From assembly GCF_900106535.1 (NCBI RefSeq), contig NZ_FNOH01000024.1, positions 1 through 56,662 of the forward strand: a stretch of DNA of 56,662 bases, read 5' to 3'. The translations under genes were made by a program, and so were the position numbers. A model generated the notes under the pieces. It was given only the letters and a program-made list of their open reading frames with translations, had not been told where the DNA came from and did no database searches. This DNA comes from Myxococcus xanthus. GTDB lineage: Bacteria > Myxococcota > Myxococcia > Myxococcales > Myxococcaceae. Below, piece by piece: positions 24,204 to 32,945 of this stretch (position 1 is its first letter; every line of letters begins with the position of its first letter).

Positions 24204-25989
24204 TCAGCGGCCGAGGATGGCGTGCCAGGCATCGCCGTTGCTGCCGTTCAGGTAGTTCTGGACGTCCGCTTCGGAGAGCACGCCCGTCTTCACCGCGGCG
24301 TCGAGGGCGGCCTTGGCGCCGCTACGGTGCGCGTCCAGGCCGTGCTGGTTGATGTACTGCACGAAGCTGTCCAGGGAGCCGTTGTCCTTCATCCGATTGA
24401 TGAACTCGCTGGTGTACGCCTCGTCGCCCTTGTTCTGCTCACACAGGTTCGCGTACACGAGCGGGGAGTCCATTGTCCCGGCGTAATGCTCGAAGTCTTG
24501 GCCCGCCTTGAGGCGCGACTCCGCGGTCTGGCCGAAAAGGTCCGGCGCGTGCTGCTGTGCGTAGGCATATGCATCCGGGTAGCGGCCCTGGACGTAGGTG
24601 CGCCACGATTCGTCCGTGGCCGTCGGGTGTGTGCCGTCCCCCTGCATGTTCGGCATCACGCCCAGCAGGTCCCACGCGAAGTCCGGACGGCCTTTCGACA
24701 GCGAGTCAATGAAGCCCATCGCGTCCTGGCCCTTCATGCCGCACGCCTTGGCGGCGTCGATGACCGCCTGGCCCAGGCCCGGCGCGTCGAACATCGTCGG
24801 GTAGCGCTTGGCGAGGTCCTGAATCTGCGCCGGGGACAGGCCCAGGTCCGAGGCCAGCCGCTCGGGCTGGTCATCGCCGTGACCGAGCGTCCTCGCCACG
24901 TCCGGGTCGAGGCCCATCTCCAGGAGAATGCTCTCGGACTCGTTGTTCAGCGCCTCCTGTTTCTCCTTGTTGACGAGCAGGCTGCCGAACGCGGAGACCA
25001 CCAGACCCACGCCCTCGATAATCTGCCCGACGCCTGGGAGCCCCGTGCCCACGAGCGCTCCCACCCACGCCACCGCGTCCCCGAAGGTCTGCAAGGCACT
25101 GCCGACCGTCGGGTCGTCCACCATGTCCTTGAAGTGGTCCGCGACCACCACCGAGTTGGCCACCACACCGAACGCGGGCGCCAGGCGCGAGAGGAACGCC
25201 GCCGCCGCCTCGCCCGTCTGCGCGGCGATGCGGCCCGACTCACCGAGGGTGCGCATCGCGAAGGCCGCGGCCTCCGCGCCGCTGCGGCCCGAACTGGCCA
25301 GGTCCTTGATGAAGTCGCCCCACTCGCCCCGTATCGCGTCGTTCGTCGCGCTCGCCAGGCCGTAGGCGGCGCCCACGCCCGCCAGCGCCGCGCCCAGCTT
25401 TCCGTCTGACTTCGAGAGCTCCAGCAGTGGTTCCGGAGTGCCCGACGCGAGTGCCGTCTTGATTGTCTCAATGCCAGACTTGACGGACGCGCCTCCCTCG
25501 GAGAGTTGGACGAGCGGCTCGGTGATTACCGTGAGTTGCTGCAGCGCCGCCTCGACATCGCCGTTGTTCTCGGCCAGGAGCTGGCCGGAAGTGGTGGTGA
25601 GCGCCGTCGCCACCACGTCGTCGTCAATCTGGTCCTTGAGGCTCTCGAAGGCGGTTCCCGCCGGGCCATTCGGGTCCAACGCCTTGGCAGCCCACTCGAG
25701 TGCGCCCTTGGCCTGCGAGGACTCCCCGAGCGACGTTGCCGCCTCGAGGCTCTCCTTGGCGACGTCCGGGTTGTTCCTGGCGGCTTCAAGCAACTGCGGG
25801 TCGTTGAGCGCGTCGTTGAGCTGCTTCGCTGCTGCCTCTTCGGCGGCGAACGCATCCGGGTATTTCGCCCGGAATTGCTGCACGTACTGCTGCCTCCGCC
25901 GCGCGCCGAGCGGCCTCCGCCGCCGCGCTGCTCGCGGTGGACGCACCGGCTGAAGAGACACAACCTGTGACGCGCGTTGCCATGCTCAT
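24204..25989 (-). CDS. Large secreted-type protein with N-terminal frameshift
   Basis: Two frames must be joined. The start region (ATG at 25989) reads MATRVTGCVSSAGASTASSA then AAEAARRAAEAA; at about 25880-25900 the coding sense moves to a second frame, which continues QQYVQQFRAKYPDAFAAEEA for 560 residues to the stop at 24204. The body is Ala-rich and helical, with a Gly-rich hydrophobic segment (VGALVGTGLPGVGQIIEGVG, LVVSAFGSLLV; about residues 310-345) able to cross or insert into a membrane, and a C-terminal helical domain ending GDAWHAILGR. It resembles large non-signal-peptide proteins of myxobacteria thought to be exported or effector-like; no function is established. The frameshift may be real or a sequence error in the repetitive GCGGAGGC tract. 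Confidence 0.65.
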
Positions 25990-26150
25990 ACTCCAGGATT
26001 CACGGACGTGGAGTTGGAGTCCGGTCTTGGATTATTTGAACGCACGGTCCAAAGTTGCCTGGCGATGTGAAAGAAACATCGTCGGACCGAACCCTGGACC
26101 GGGCAGCGCGGGCGTGTGGGGCGCCCTCGTCCGAGGAGGTGAGGCGCGTC

Positions 26151-27509
26151 TCAGAGTGTCAGGCCGACCAACGAGGCCGAGGCGACATCCGGGACGAGGC
26201 TGAGCCGCCGTCCCGGGTTCGTCGTCTGTCCAGTCGGCACGCACATCCAGCCCGACGAGGTGCCCCAGACGTGGGTGATGGCACCGTTGTGGTTGGCGAC
26301 CAACTGCGGCCAGCCATAGGCGGCGCGGCCGGCGATGGGCGTCCCAGTCGGTAGGGACGCCGTGGTCGGTATCCGGTTCCACCTCCCGTTTGCCCCGAAG
26401 ATGTGGTGCACCCGGCTGAACTCCAGTGACAGGCCTTGCAGGCTTCCATCCGGCTGAATCACGGCGACCAGGTCGGAGCCGGGCTGCAGGTCCACCTGGG
26501 TGTCACCCTTGTGCCAGCCGGAACCGTCAGCCCAGACATGGAACAGCCGGCCGTTGTCGTTGAACAGGCCATGAAGGTCCGTTCCATTGGCCGTCATCGA
26601 GAAGGTGCAGTTGCCAGACACCGTCACGGACGACGGGAACTTCTTCCAGCCATTGCCGTCGAAGGTGTGCCAGAGCCGTCCGTCTTCGAGGGTAAAGATT
26701 TGGGCCGAGGCATTGGCCGGGGTCCGCAGCACGTTGAGCGGCGCCCCCGGGTCCATCGCCAGGCCACTGCTCATCGTGGTCCAGCCGTTGCTGCCGGCGT
26801 AGACCAGCATCATCACGCCGTCGATGTTCGCCATGGCGCGCGGCGACTGTCCAGGGCCCGGCGAGAACGCCCCGTAGGTCGTGTTGCCCGGCAGCACGAG
26901 GTTGCTGAGCATGTGGGCCCAGCCCCCCGCGGTGCCGAGATGCCCGAGGCGCCGGTCCTCCAGCGGCAGACCGCCCCCGGTGCCGCCGCTGCCGGCGCCG
27001 ACGTAGTCGAGCGGGTTCACCCGGGTGCCGCCGGCGGTCACCAGATGCCAGTGCAGATGCGGACCCGTCGAGGACCCGGAGCCGGGTGCACCCGCAGCGC
27101 CCCCGGAGTACCCGACGATTTCTCCCTGTTGGACGTAGCGCTCGCCGCCGTTGAATCCAGACAGGTGGAGGTACTGGCTCCTCATTCCGTTGGCCATCAC
27201 GATGGTCGCGGTGTAGCCGCCCGTGCCGTTGTTCCAGTCGATCCGGAGCTGCCCCGACGCGCAGGCCGGGAGCGGCGTACCAACGCCCATCACGTAGTCG
27301 ATGCCGCCCAGGGAGCCGCGGTTGACGTGGTCCCACCACCCATCCGAGATTGAGTAGCCAGTGAATGGGTTGATGATTGTCTCTGCGGCGTGGGCGGTGC
27401 CAATCAGCAGGCCAGACCTGCCAAAGGCGGCGAAACCGGCCGCGACACTGCCGGCACGCAGAAGGGAGCGCCGGGAGAATTGGCGACGGTTGCGGGACTC
27501 GGGAGACAT
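26151..27509 (-). CDS. Tat-exported M23 (LytM-like) peptidase-type protein with C-terminal propeller
   Basis: 452 residues. A twin-arginine signal (RRQFSRRSLLRAG, then a hydrophobic stretch to AHA) is followed by an M23 domain at about residues 45-165: HVNRGSLGGIDYVMGVGTPL, SQYLHLSGF, QQGEIVGYSGG and STGPHLHWHL. M23 enzymes are zinc endopeptidases that cut cell-wall cross-bridges. The HLH pair (His151, His153) and Asp71 are present. The usual HxGxD histidine is replaced by Leu67, though His61 lies nearby, so zinc binding may be altered. The C-terminal 270 residues are propeller-like repeats (GWKKFPSSVTVSGN, GSGWHKGDTQVDLQPG), resembling PLL-type carbohydrate-binding propellers. A role in prey cell-wall lysis would fit, as an inference. 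Confidence 0.85.
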   Translation of the reverse strand: MSPESRNRRQFSRRSLLRAGSVAAGFAAFGRSGLLIGTAHAAETIINPFTGYSISDGWWDHVNRGSLGGIDYVMGVGTPLPACASGQLRIDWNNGTGGYTATIVMANGMRSQYLHLSGFNGGERYVQQGEIVGYSGGAAGAPGSGSSTGPHLHWHLVTAGGTRVNPLDYVGAGSGGTGGGLPLEDRRLGHLGTAGGWAHMLSNLVLPGNTTYGAFSPGPGQSPRAMANIDGVMMLVYAGSNGWTTMSSGLAMDPGAPLNVLRTPANASAQIFTLEDGRLWHTFDGNGWKKFPSSVTVSGNCTFSMTANGTDLHGLFNDNGRLFHVWADGSGWHKGDTQVDLQPGSDLVAVIQPDGSLQGLSLEFSRVHHIFGANGRWNRIPTTASLPTGTPIAGRAAYGWPQLVANHNGAITHVWGTSSGWMCVPTGQTTNPGRRLSLVPDVASASLVGLTL

Positions 27510-27972
27510 AAAACCTCGAGTGGGGATGGGGAGAGGTCGTGAAGACTGCGGCTCGTTTTGTCACGGTCTGTGGCTCGCCCAGGCAGTGGAACCGCCGCGA
27601 GTTATTGGCCTCAGGGGGCGCGACAATGGCTTTATCGAGTCGAGATGGTTTAGATATGCGTGGAAATGTCGAGTGTCCGTACTGGCGACGCTCAAGCACC
27701 CGGTGACAGGCAAGGGGCCCGCGCATCCGGAAGAATTATCTAAGCCGATCTCGTTTTGTTTCCGCCCAGCATGCTTGATGGCGTTTTACCTGATGATGTG
27801 CGAGCGCGCGTCGAGGGGGCGACTGACCGGGTTGGTTGAATATTTCAGACGGACTGGGACGAGTGTCCGAATCAGCCCCCATTTCCGGGAGTTGGGTATC
27901 ACCCGCACTCCAATGCAATCCGCACCGAGGGCTCACGATGAAGTCCCCCCGCGAGTTCCGCACTGCGAACGC
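27510..27972. other. Intergenic region, no gene recognised
   Basis: Upstream region of the M23-type gene. The base composition is lower in G+C than the surroundings around 27640-27900 (AT-rich stretches such as GAAGAATTATCTAAG), which can mark foreign or regulatory DNA. No gene is supported. Confidence 0.4.
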
Positions 27973-28158
27973 TCAACCCTGTGCTGTCCGATTTGGCGGG
28001 GGCAACTCCACGGCTTTCGCCCCCTGCCCACTCAGGGTCCACACGGTGCGCCGGTTGGTACTGTTGAGCACCCGTGCCAGGACGGTGCGCGCGGGCTCCT
28101 GGGTGACAGCATCCAGGGTAATGGGGGGCTCCAACTGGAGTCCGGGCGTGCTCCCCAT
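27973..28158 (-). pseudogene. Possible gene-end fragment
   Basis: 61-codon frame reading PPITLDAVTQEPARTVLARV, LNSTNRRTVWTLSGQGAKAV and ELPPPNRTAQG. The strand-rich middle resembles the C-terminal beta-sandwich of a secreted protein. There is no signal peptide or ribosome binding site. It abuts the IS701-type remnant on the other strand. Confidence 0.25.
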
Positions 28159-28160
28159 GC

Positions 28161-28290
28161 ATGACGCCGACGCAGATGAAGGGGTTGGAGGGAGAACTGG
28201 AGAGCCTCCTCGCGTCGATGTTCTCAGGCCTGGGCCATGTAGAGCGGCGACGAGCGATGGACTGGTACGTCAAGGGCCTCGGGCGGACCC
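28161..28290 (+). mobile_element. IS701-type transposase N-terminal remnant
   Basis: The frame starts MTPTQMKGLEGELESLLASM, FSGLGHVERRRAMDWYVKGL and then degenerates. This is the N-terminal signature of IS701-family transposases (TPEQL..LE..L..FL..M...LGR.ERRR....YV.GLL). The catalytic DDE region is absent. Confidence 0.55.
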
Positions 28291-28409
28291 GAAAGCAACG
28301 GCATCACGTCCACCGCGTCGCACGGGAACCCCTGAGTCAGGGGCGTTGTTGCCTCGGCCGGGGCGCCTCGCTCGCTCGCGCCCCGTGCACCACGTCCGGC
28401 GTCAACCTA

Positions 28410-29255
28410 TCACTGGGTGATGGCGCCGAACTCCGCCTCGGCCGGCTCGATCTTCGCCTCCGGGTTGGTCCACACGAAGGGGATGCCCGGCTGCCGGTAG
28501 TGTGTGGCCGGAATGTCCTGGGCGAGCTGCGCGTGAAGCTCGGGCAGTTGAGACCAGTGCAGCCCGTGCTTCGCGTGGTGCGCGGTGTGGTAGCCCAGGT
28601 TGCCGGTCATCAGGTTGTAGCCCTTGTGCAGGATGTTGTACGAGGCGTGGGTGTGCTCCGTCGCCTCCAGCCCCACGTGGTGGAAGTAGGTGGCCCAGAC
28701 GGTGACGTAGAGCGACACCGCCATGGGCAGCAGGAACACCCAGAGGGCGTTGTACCAGTCGTGCCAGAACAGCACGCCGAGCAGTGCCACCTGGAGCGCG
28801 CCCATGGCCAGGAAGACGCGCATCACCTTGGGATATGAGCGGCCCACGCGGAAGGCGCGGGGATAGGCGACGAGCGTGTTGAAGACGGAGTACTCCGCCT
28901 CGCCCATGGTGGACCCGTCGCGGCGCTTCCATCCCGATTCGTCCTGGGTCTGGTCCAGGTAGTTGCGGTGGTGGCCCAGCACGTGGTGCAGGAACCACGC
29001 ATGGGACGTCACGCCCGTCTGGAAGCCGAAGATGACCTCCAGGAGTCGGTTGGGCAGCGCATGACGGAACATGGGCACATGCTGGTGGTGGTGGTTCCAC
29101 GCGCTGATCCACCCCTTGGGAATCACTCCCAGGGCGAGCCAGAGGATGGGGAACCACCAGCTTCGCGCCGTGAAGAAGACCGTCAGGTCCAGGGCGAACA
29201 CCAGGGTGAACAGCAGGACGGGGATGCGGTCTCGGGGATGTCGGAACAAGGTCAT
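28410..29255 (-). CDS. Membrane fatty acid desaturase
   Basis: 281 residues with four to five membrane segments and the three histidine boxes of the desaturase/hydroxylase superfamily: WNHHHQHVP (His55-59), HHVLGHHRN (His90-96) and GYHTAHHAKHG near residue 225. Members bind a di-iron centre and introduce double bonds or hydroxyls into fatty acyl chains using O2. The ATG at 29255 overlaps the P450 stop (ATGA), so it is translated together with it. As the last gene of the lipoxygenase/P450/desaturase operon it probably makes the unsaturated substrate that the lipoxygenase oxygenates, or modifies the product. Substrate position cannot be read from sequence. Confidence 0.9.
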   Translation of the reverse strand: MTLFRHPRDRIPVLLFTLVFALDLTVFFTARSWWFPILWLALGVIPKGWISAWNHHHQHVPMFRHALPNRLLEVIFGFQTGVTSHAWFLHHVLGHHRNYLDQTQDESGWKRRDGSTMGEAEYSVFNTLVAYPRAFRVGRSYPKVMRVFLAMGALQVALLGVLFWHDWYNALWVFLLPMAVSLYVTVWATYFHHVGLEATEHTHASYNILHKGYNLMTGNLGYHTAHHAKHGLHWSQLPELHAQLAQDIPATHYRQPGIPFVWTNPEAKIEPAEAEFGAITQ

Positions 29256-30688
29256 GCGGATTCCACTGCGGGGGGAGGAGGGGCTCCCGTGGGAGGGTGA
29301 AGGGTCTGTACCTGGCGCGGGACGAGCTTGCCCGTGACGCCCTGGGGCCGCACCACGCCAAAGAAGAAGCCCTCCTCGAAGGGCTCCGTCGAGTCGACGT
29401 GGATGCGCGCGCGGGCGGAGACGGTGGCCAGGGCCGTGCGCAGGTACACGATGGCGAAGTCCCCGGCCACGCAGGCGCGAGGACCCCGGCCGAAGGGGAA
29501 GAAGTGGTCGCTGCCGTGCGGATTCCGGGCCGCGCCCCCGTCGAGCCAGCGCTCCGGGGCGAACGTCTCCGGGGCCGTCCAGTGGCTGGGGTCCCGGTGC
29601 AGGTGCTGGTTGGAAATCATGAGCGTCGTGCCCGGCGGCAGCGTGACTTCCGCCAACCGCGTCGGTGTGGGCGGCGTGCGGCGCAGGAAGATGCGCACCG
29701 CGGGCAGGATTCTCAGGGCCTCATAGGCCACGGCCTCGCCCCAGGGCGCGTCCTTTAGGCGCTCCAGGGTGAGCGGCCCCTGCCCCAGCGCGGCGGACTC
29801 CAGCGCCAGCCGCTCCTCGGTGGCGGGGTACTTGTTCAGCTGATGGAAGGCGCCCACCAGGGTGGTGCTCGAGGAGAACACGCCTCCGAAGAAGAACCCG
29901 CCGAGCAGGTTCGCGTGCACCACATCGTCGAGCTGGGGCATCTCGCGCAGCGTCCACGACATCAGGTCCACGCGGTGCGGCGCCGGGGCCTTCCTGGCCG
30001 CGCGAACCTTGTCCAGGAACAGGCCGTAGAAGCGCTCCTTCGCATCCGCGAAACCCTTGGGCGGTGAGACGAACTTCAACGGCAGCTTGGCCTGGATGCG
30101 CGCGTCGGCCGCCGCCGCCAGGAGCATGAAGTCGTCGTACACGGACGTGGGCAGCTTCTCGCCCACCGTGGCCACGCAGAACGCGTCGAACGTCAGCTTG
30201 CGCAGCGTGGGCGTCAGGTCGATGGAGGGTTGCTGGAGCAGCGCCTCCACCGACTCGAGGATGGCCGCGCGCAGGGGCTCCACCTGGGCCGCCTGCCAGG
30301 CGGGAGTCCACGGCTGGGCGAGCGGATCCATGGCGTGCTTGCGAGCCCAGTCCTCGCCCTGCTGTGCGATGAAGGGCGTGTCGTCCGTCACGGAGTGGCG
30401 AATCTGGTCGCCGATGTTGCCCTTCTCGAACTCCAGCCGGCGTGTCTCCAGCACCTCGTGGATGAGGGTGGGGTCATTGAGCACCAGCGCCGGGCTGGGT
30501 CCCAGCCAGGCGACGGCGACGGGGCCGTAGGTGCGCGCGTAGCGGGCGCAGACGTCCCACGGCTGGGCGCCGAGGAAGTCGCCGATGTTACCCAGAATCC
30601 CCGGCGCGGGGCCAGGAAGGCTGGCCAGGGGCTTGCGCCGGCCACCGAAGAACAGACTGAAGAGACCTCGAGAGAGCAGGTTGGGCAT
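29252..30688 (-). CDS. Cytochrome P450 (possible hydroperoxide-processing type)
   Basis: 478 residues. The heme loop FFPFGRGPRACVAGDFAIVY holds the thiolate Cys406; the K-helix ExxR is EALR at 323-326; the PERF-type segment is APERWLDGG. The N-terminus (LFFGGRRKPLASLPGPAPGI) has the usual proline-rich hinge without a membrane anchor. The I-helix reads GGFFFGGVFSSSTTLVGAFH at about 260-280: the usual acid before the threonine (D/E-T) is a Phe-Ser, so normal O2 activation may be impaired. P450s without that pair include hydroperoxide isomerases and peroxygenases. Lying 20 nt after a lipoxygenase and overlapping a desaturase, this P450 may rearrange fatty-acid hydroperoxides. The ATG at 30688 has GGAG 12 nt upstream. 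Confidence 0.9.
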   Translation of the reverse strand: MPNLLSRGLFSLFFGGRRKPLASLPGPAPGILGNIGDFLGAQPWDVCARYARTYGPVAVAWLGPSPALVLNDPTLIHEVLETRRLEFEKGNIGDQIRHSVTDDTPFIAQQGEDWARKHAMDPLAQPWTPAWQAAQVEPLRAAILESVEALLQQPSIDLTPTLRKLTFDAFCVATVGEKLPTSVYDDFMLLAAAADARIQAKLPLKFVSPPKGFADAKERFYGLFLDKVRAARKAPAPHRVDLMSWTLREMPQLDDVVHANLLGGFFFGGVFSSSTTLVGAFHQLNKYPATEERLALESAALGQGPLTLERLKDAPWGEAVAYEALRILPAVRIFLRRTPPTPTRLAEVTLPPGTTLMISNQHLHRDPSHWTAPETFAPERWLDGGAARNPHGSDHFFPFGRGPRACVAGDFAIVYLRTALATVSARARIHVDSTEPFEEGFFFGVVRPQGVTGKLVPRQVQTLHPPTGAPPPPAVESA

Positions 30689-30708
30689 GAGCGTGTGTCT
30701 CCAAGGGC

Positions 30709-32736
30709 TCAGACGGTGATGCCGCAGGGAATCCGGTCGGGACGCAGGATGGTGTAGGGCACCTCGGCGCCCGCGTTGCGCGCCTCCACCGCCTCGCGCT
30801 GGGCGCGCAGGCGCTCCTGGAACCGCTGGCGGATGGCCACCAGCTCCGGTTCGTGGAAGTACTCCTCGCGCCAGCCGCCCTCGTGCAGCAGGTACTCCTC
30901 GTCGTCTCCGAAGCTGGAGAGCGCCCGGCCGATGGCGACCTGCCAGAGCATCTGGGACTTGGTGGGAATCATCTCGGGGATGTCCTCTGCACGCAGCGTC
31001 CCCTTCTGGCGGGGTGGCTCCCGGCGCATGCTCAGGGGCGCATTCGGTACGAAGGCGTAGTGCTCGTATTGCAGGTAGTTCACCGCCGCGTGCTGCACGC
31101 TGACCGTGAAGAGGACGGTGGTGAGGATGTCGACCAGGTCGTCGACGCGGCGCAGCTCCCGGCAGGGCAGCTTGTCCACGGGCAGCCCGTGCTCGGTGAG
31201 GTCCTTCCACCATTGCTGCATCTCGGTGTCGGCCTCGAGGTCGGCATCGGTCCGGTAGAAGTGCCTGAGGACGCCGCCGACGTACTCCTCGAACGCGTCC
31301 CACAAGGGCAGGGCGTCGTCCCGGTACGGGTAGTTGGGGAGCACGGCAGGGTCCAGCACGCCCCGCCGCTCCAGGTCAGCACGGGGCTTGTTGTCCGCCA
31401 GCGTCCAGCGCTGGAAGCCCTTCTTGCCCAACTGGAGGTGGCCCTTGTCGGGGCCGCCTGTCGCGATGAAGTCGTCGAACACCCCGCCTGCGTCGAGCAG
31501 GCCCTTGCGTGCGCCCTCGTTGATGGCGAGCGTGTAGCGGAAGTGCCGCCGCAGCAGTTTGTAGACGGGGTGCGGGTCCGGCAGGTTGCGCATCGTCGCC
31601 ATGACGAACGGCTCCGCCACGAAGTGTGTGCGCAGCGCGTGCGACACCATCTGGTGCGAGTTGCCCTCGCTGCACCGGAGGTAGATTTTCGCGGCGAGCC
31701 AGTCGTACGCGTCGTCGTTCGGCGTGAAGACAGGGTCCTTCTGGGCGTCCCGCCCGAGCTGGATGGCCAGGGGTCGCAGTTGACGCTGGTCATCCAGGTA
31801 CAGCAGGCAGCGCGCCGCGGGAGCCCAGCGCCGCTCCTCGACTCCGTCCTCGCCGACCTTCCGGTACATCCTGATGTCGTCGAGGATTTCGAAGTCGATC
31901 AGGAAGATGCGCTTGGCGTCGAGCGCCCTGGCCAGCGTGGTGCCGGGCGACAAGAGGCCCCGGACGTCGTCGTCGGTGAGCGGCATGCCCTGCGGCAGAC
32001 TGGGGACGAGCGTGATGTGGAGGGGGGCGATGCCCTGGACGGCCTGCCGCGCGAACTCGAGGTCGTCCTTCCAGCGCTGGGCGAGCTGGGGCACCTCCAG
32101 GTGTTTGAAGAAGTCGAAGATGTCCACCAGCCCGTTCCAGGCGCGGGTCAGCATGGGCAGGTTCAGCTTGATGGCCGCCAGCGTCTTCGCGATGACCACT
32201 TCGTAGCTGCCCTCCGTCAGGCCCCGGTAGAGCTCGTCCTTCGGCAGCGGCCTCCCCTCACGGAGGTCGAGCGCGCCGGGAAGCCCCTCGGTCATCTCAG
32301 GCGCGCGCCACGGGTACATCCGCTGGCGGGCCTCGAGCAGCTCGCGCCGCGCCGTGGACTCGCGCTCGCTGCTTGCCTGGCGAGCGAGCTTCGCGGTCCC
32401 CTCGAGCACGTCGACCGTGGCGCCACTCAGCACCCACCGGTAGAAAGGGAAGTGCCACTGCTTCTCTCCGGCCGTGACGATTGCCCAGTCGAGCAGCCAG
32501 TCGGCCGCCACGCCGCCCGCGTTGCTGAAGCGCAACAGGACCAGGTCACCGAGGTCCTCGGAGGAGAGGGCGTAGACGTCCTCCGCGCCCGCCTCGAAGT
32601 CGTTGTGGAAGTGCTTGTCCAGCACGCGGGGGGCGCTCTCTCCTCGCGTGCCCACGAGGACGATGGAAATGTCGGCATCCGTCCCCGCGCCGAGCTTCGT
32701 GCCCGTCCGAATCGTGAGTTTGTACTCGACAGTCAT
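30709..32736 (-). CDS. PLAT-domain lipoxygenase
   Basis: 675 residues. The N-terminal ~115 residues form a PLAT/LH2 beta-sandwich (VEYKLTIRTGTKLGAGTDAD, FHNDFEAGAEDVYALSS), unusual among bacterial lipoxygenases and probably for membrane or lipid docking. The catalytic domain has the iron-binding HxxxxH in SHQMVSHALRTHFVAEPF (His366, His371), and QHAAVNYLQYEHYAFVPNAP with His549 and Asn553. The C-terminal carboxylate ligand, normally Ile, is Val675 (PCGITV). Lipoxygenases add O2 to polyunsaturated fatty acids, giving hydroperoxides; Myxococcus xanthus enzymes of this family have been characterised. The ATG at 32736 has AGAGGG upstream. First gene of the lipoxygenase/P450/desaturase operon. Confidence 0.92.
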   Translation of the reverse strand: MTVEYKLTIRTGTKLGAGTDADISIVLVGTRGESAPRVLDKHFHNDFEAGAEDVYALSSEDLGDLVLLRFSNAGGVAADWLLDWAIVTAGEKQWHFPFYRWVLSGATVDVLEGTAKLARQASSERESTARRELLEARQRMYPWRAPEMTEGLPGALDLREGRPLPKDELYRGLTEGSYEVVIAKTLAAIKLNLPMLTRAWNGLVDIFDFFKHLEVPQLAQRWKDDLEFARQAVQGIAPLHITLVPSLPQGMPLTDDDVRGLLSPGTTLARALDAKRIFLIDFEILDDIRMYRKVGEDGVEERRWAPAARCLLYLDDQRQLRPLAIQLGRDAQKDPVFTPNDDAYDWLAAKIYLRCSEGNSHQMVSHALRTHFVAEPFVMATMRNLPDPHPVYKLLRRHFRYTLAINEGARKGLLDAGGVFDDFIATGGPDKGHLQLGKKGFQRWTLADNKPRADLERRGVLDPAVLPNYPYRDDALPLWDAFEEYVGGVLRHFYRTDADLEADTEMQQWWKDLTEHGLPVDKLPCRELRRVDDLVDILTTVLFTVSVQHAAVNYLQYEHYAFVPNAPLSMRREPPRQKGTLRAEDIPEMIPTKSQMLWQVAIGRALSSFGDDEEYLLHEGGWREEYFHEPELVAIRQRFQERLRAQREAVEARNAGAEVPYTILRPDRIPCGITV

Positions 32737-32761
32737 GGAACCCTCTGTGTAGCGGGCGCAG

Positions 32762-32790
32762 ACCGTAGAACGAGAATAGTAGGACCTCAA
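32762..32790 (-). promoter_or_regulatory. Putative promoter of lipoxygenase operon
   Basis: Read on the minus strand, TTGAGG (32790-32785) and TACGGT (32767-32762) are separated by 17 nt and lie 26 nt before the lipoxygenase ATG. It is a fair sigma-70-like match and the best in the divergent region. Confidence 0.4.
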
Positions 32791-32897
32791 GCCATGGTAT
32801 CCTCCCCTCAGGGAATGAAGCCGGCGTCGCTCAGCGCAGGAACGCATTGAACCAGCGTCTGACGTGAGCGCGAGTGTGACCCGGAGAGGTGGAGCTG

Positions 32898-32945
32898 ATG
32901 ACAGACGTTGGGACGGGCGCGCCCGCGGCATGGGGACGGGGATGA
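32898..32945 (+). CDS. Short leader reading frame coupled to second lipoxygenase
   Basis: A 15-codon frame with a good GGAG site (MTDVGTGAPAAWGRG, TGA at 32943-32945). Its stop overlaps the ATG at 32942 in the sequence ATGATG, so ribosomes could reinitiate there. It may be a true leader peptide or the original N-terminus separated by a frameshift. Confidence 0.35.
   Translation: MTDVGTGAPAAWGRG

Noticed and set aside
30853..32850. Long plus-strand open frame opposite the PLAT-lipoxygenase
   Set aside because: Shadow of a gene with clear iron-ligand motifs; no ribosome binding site or domain.
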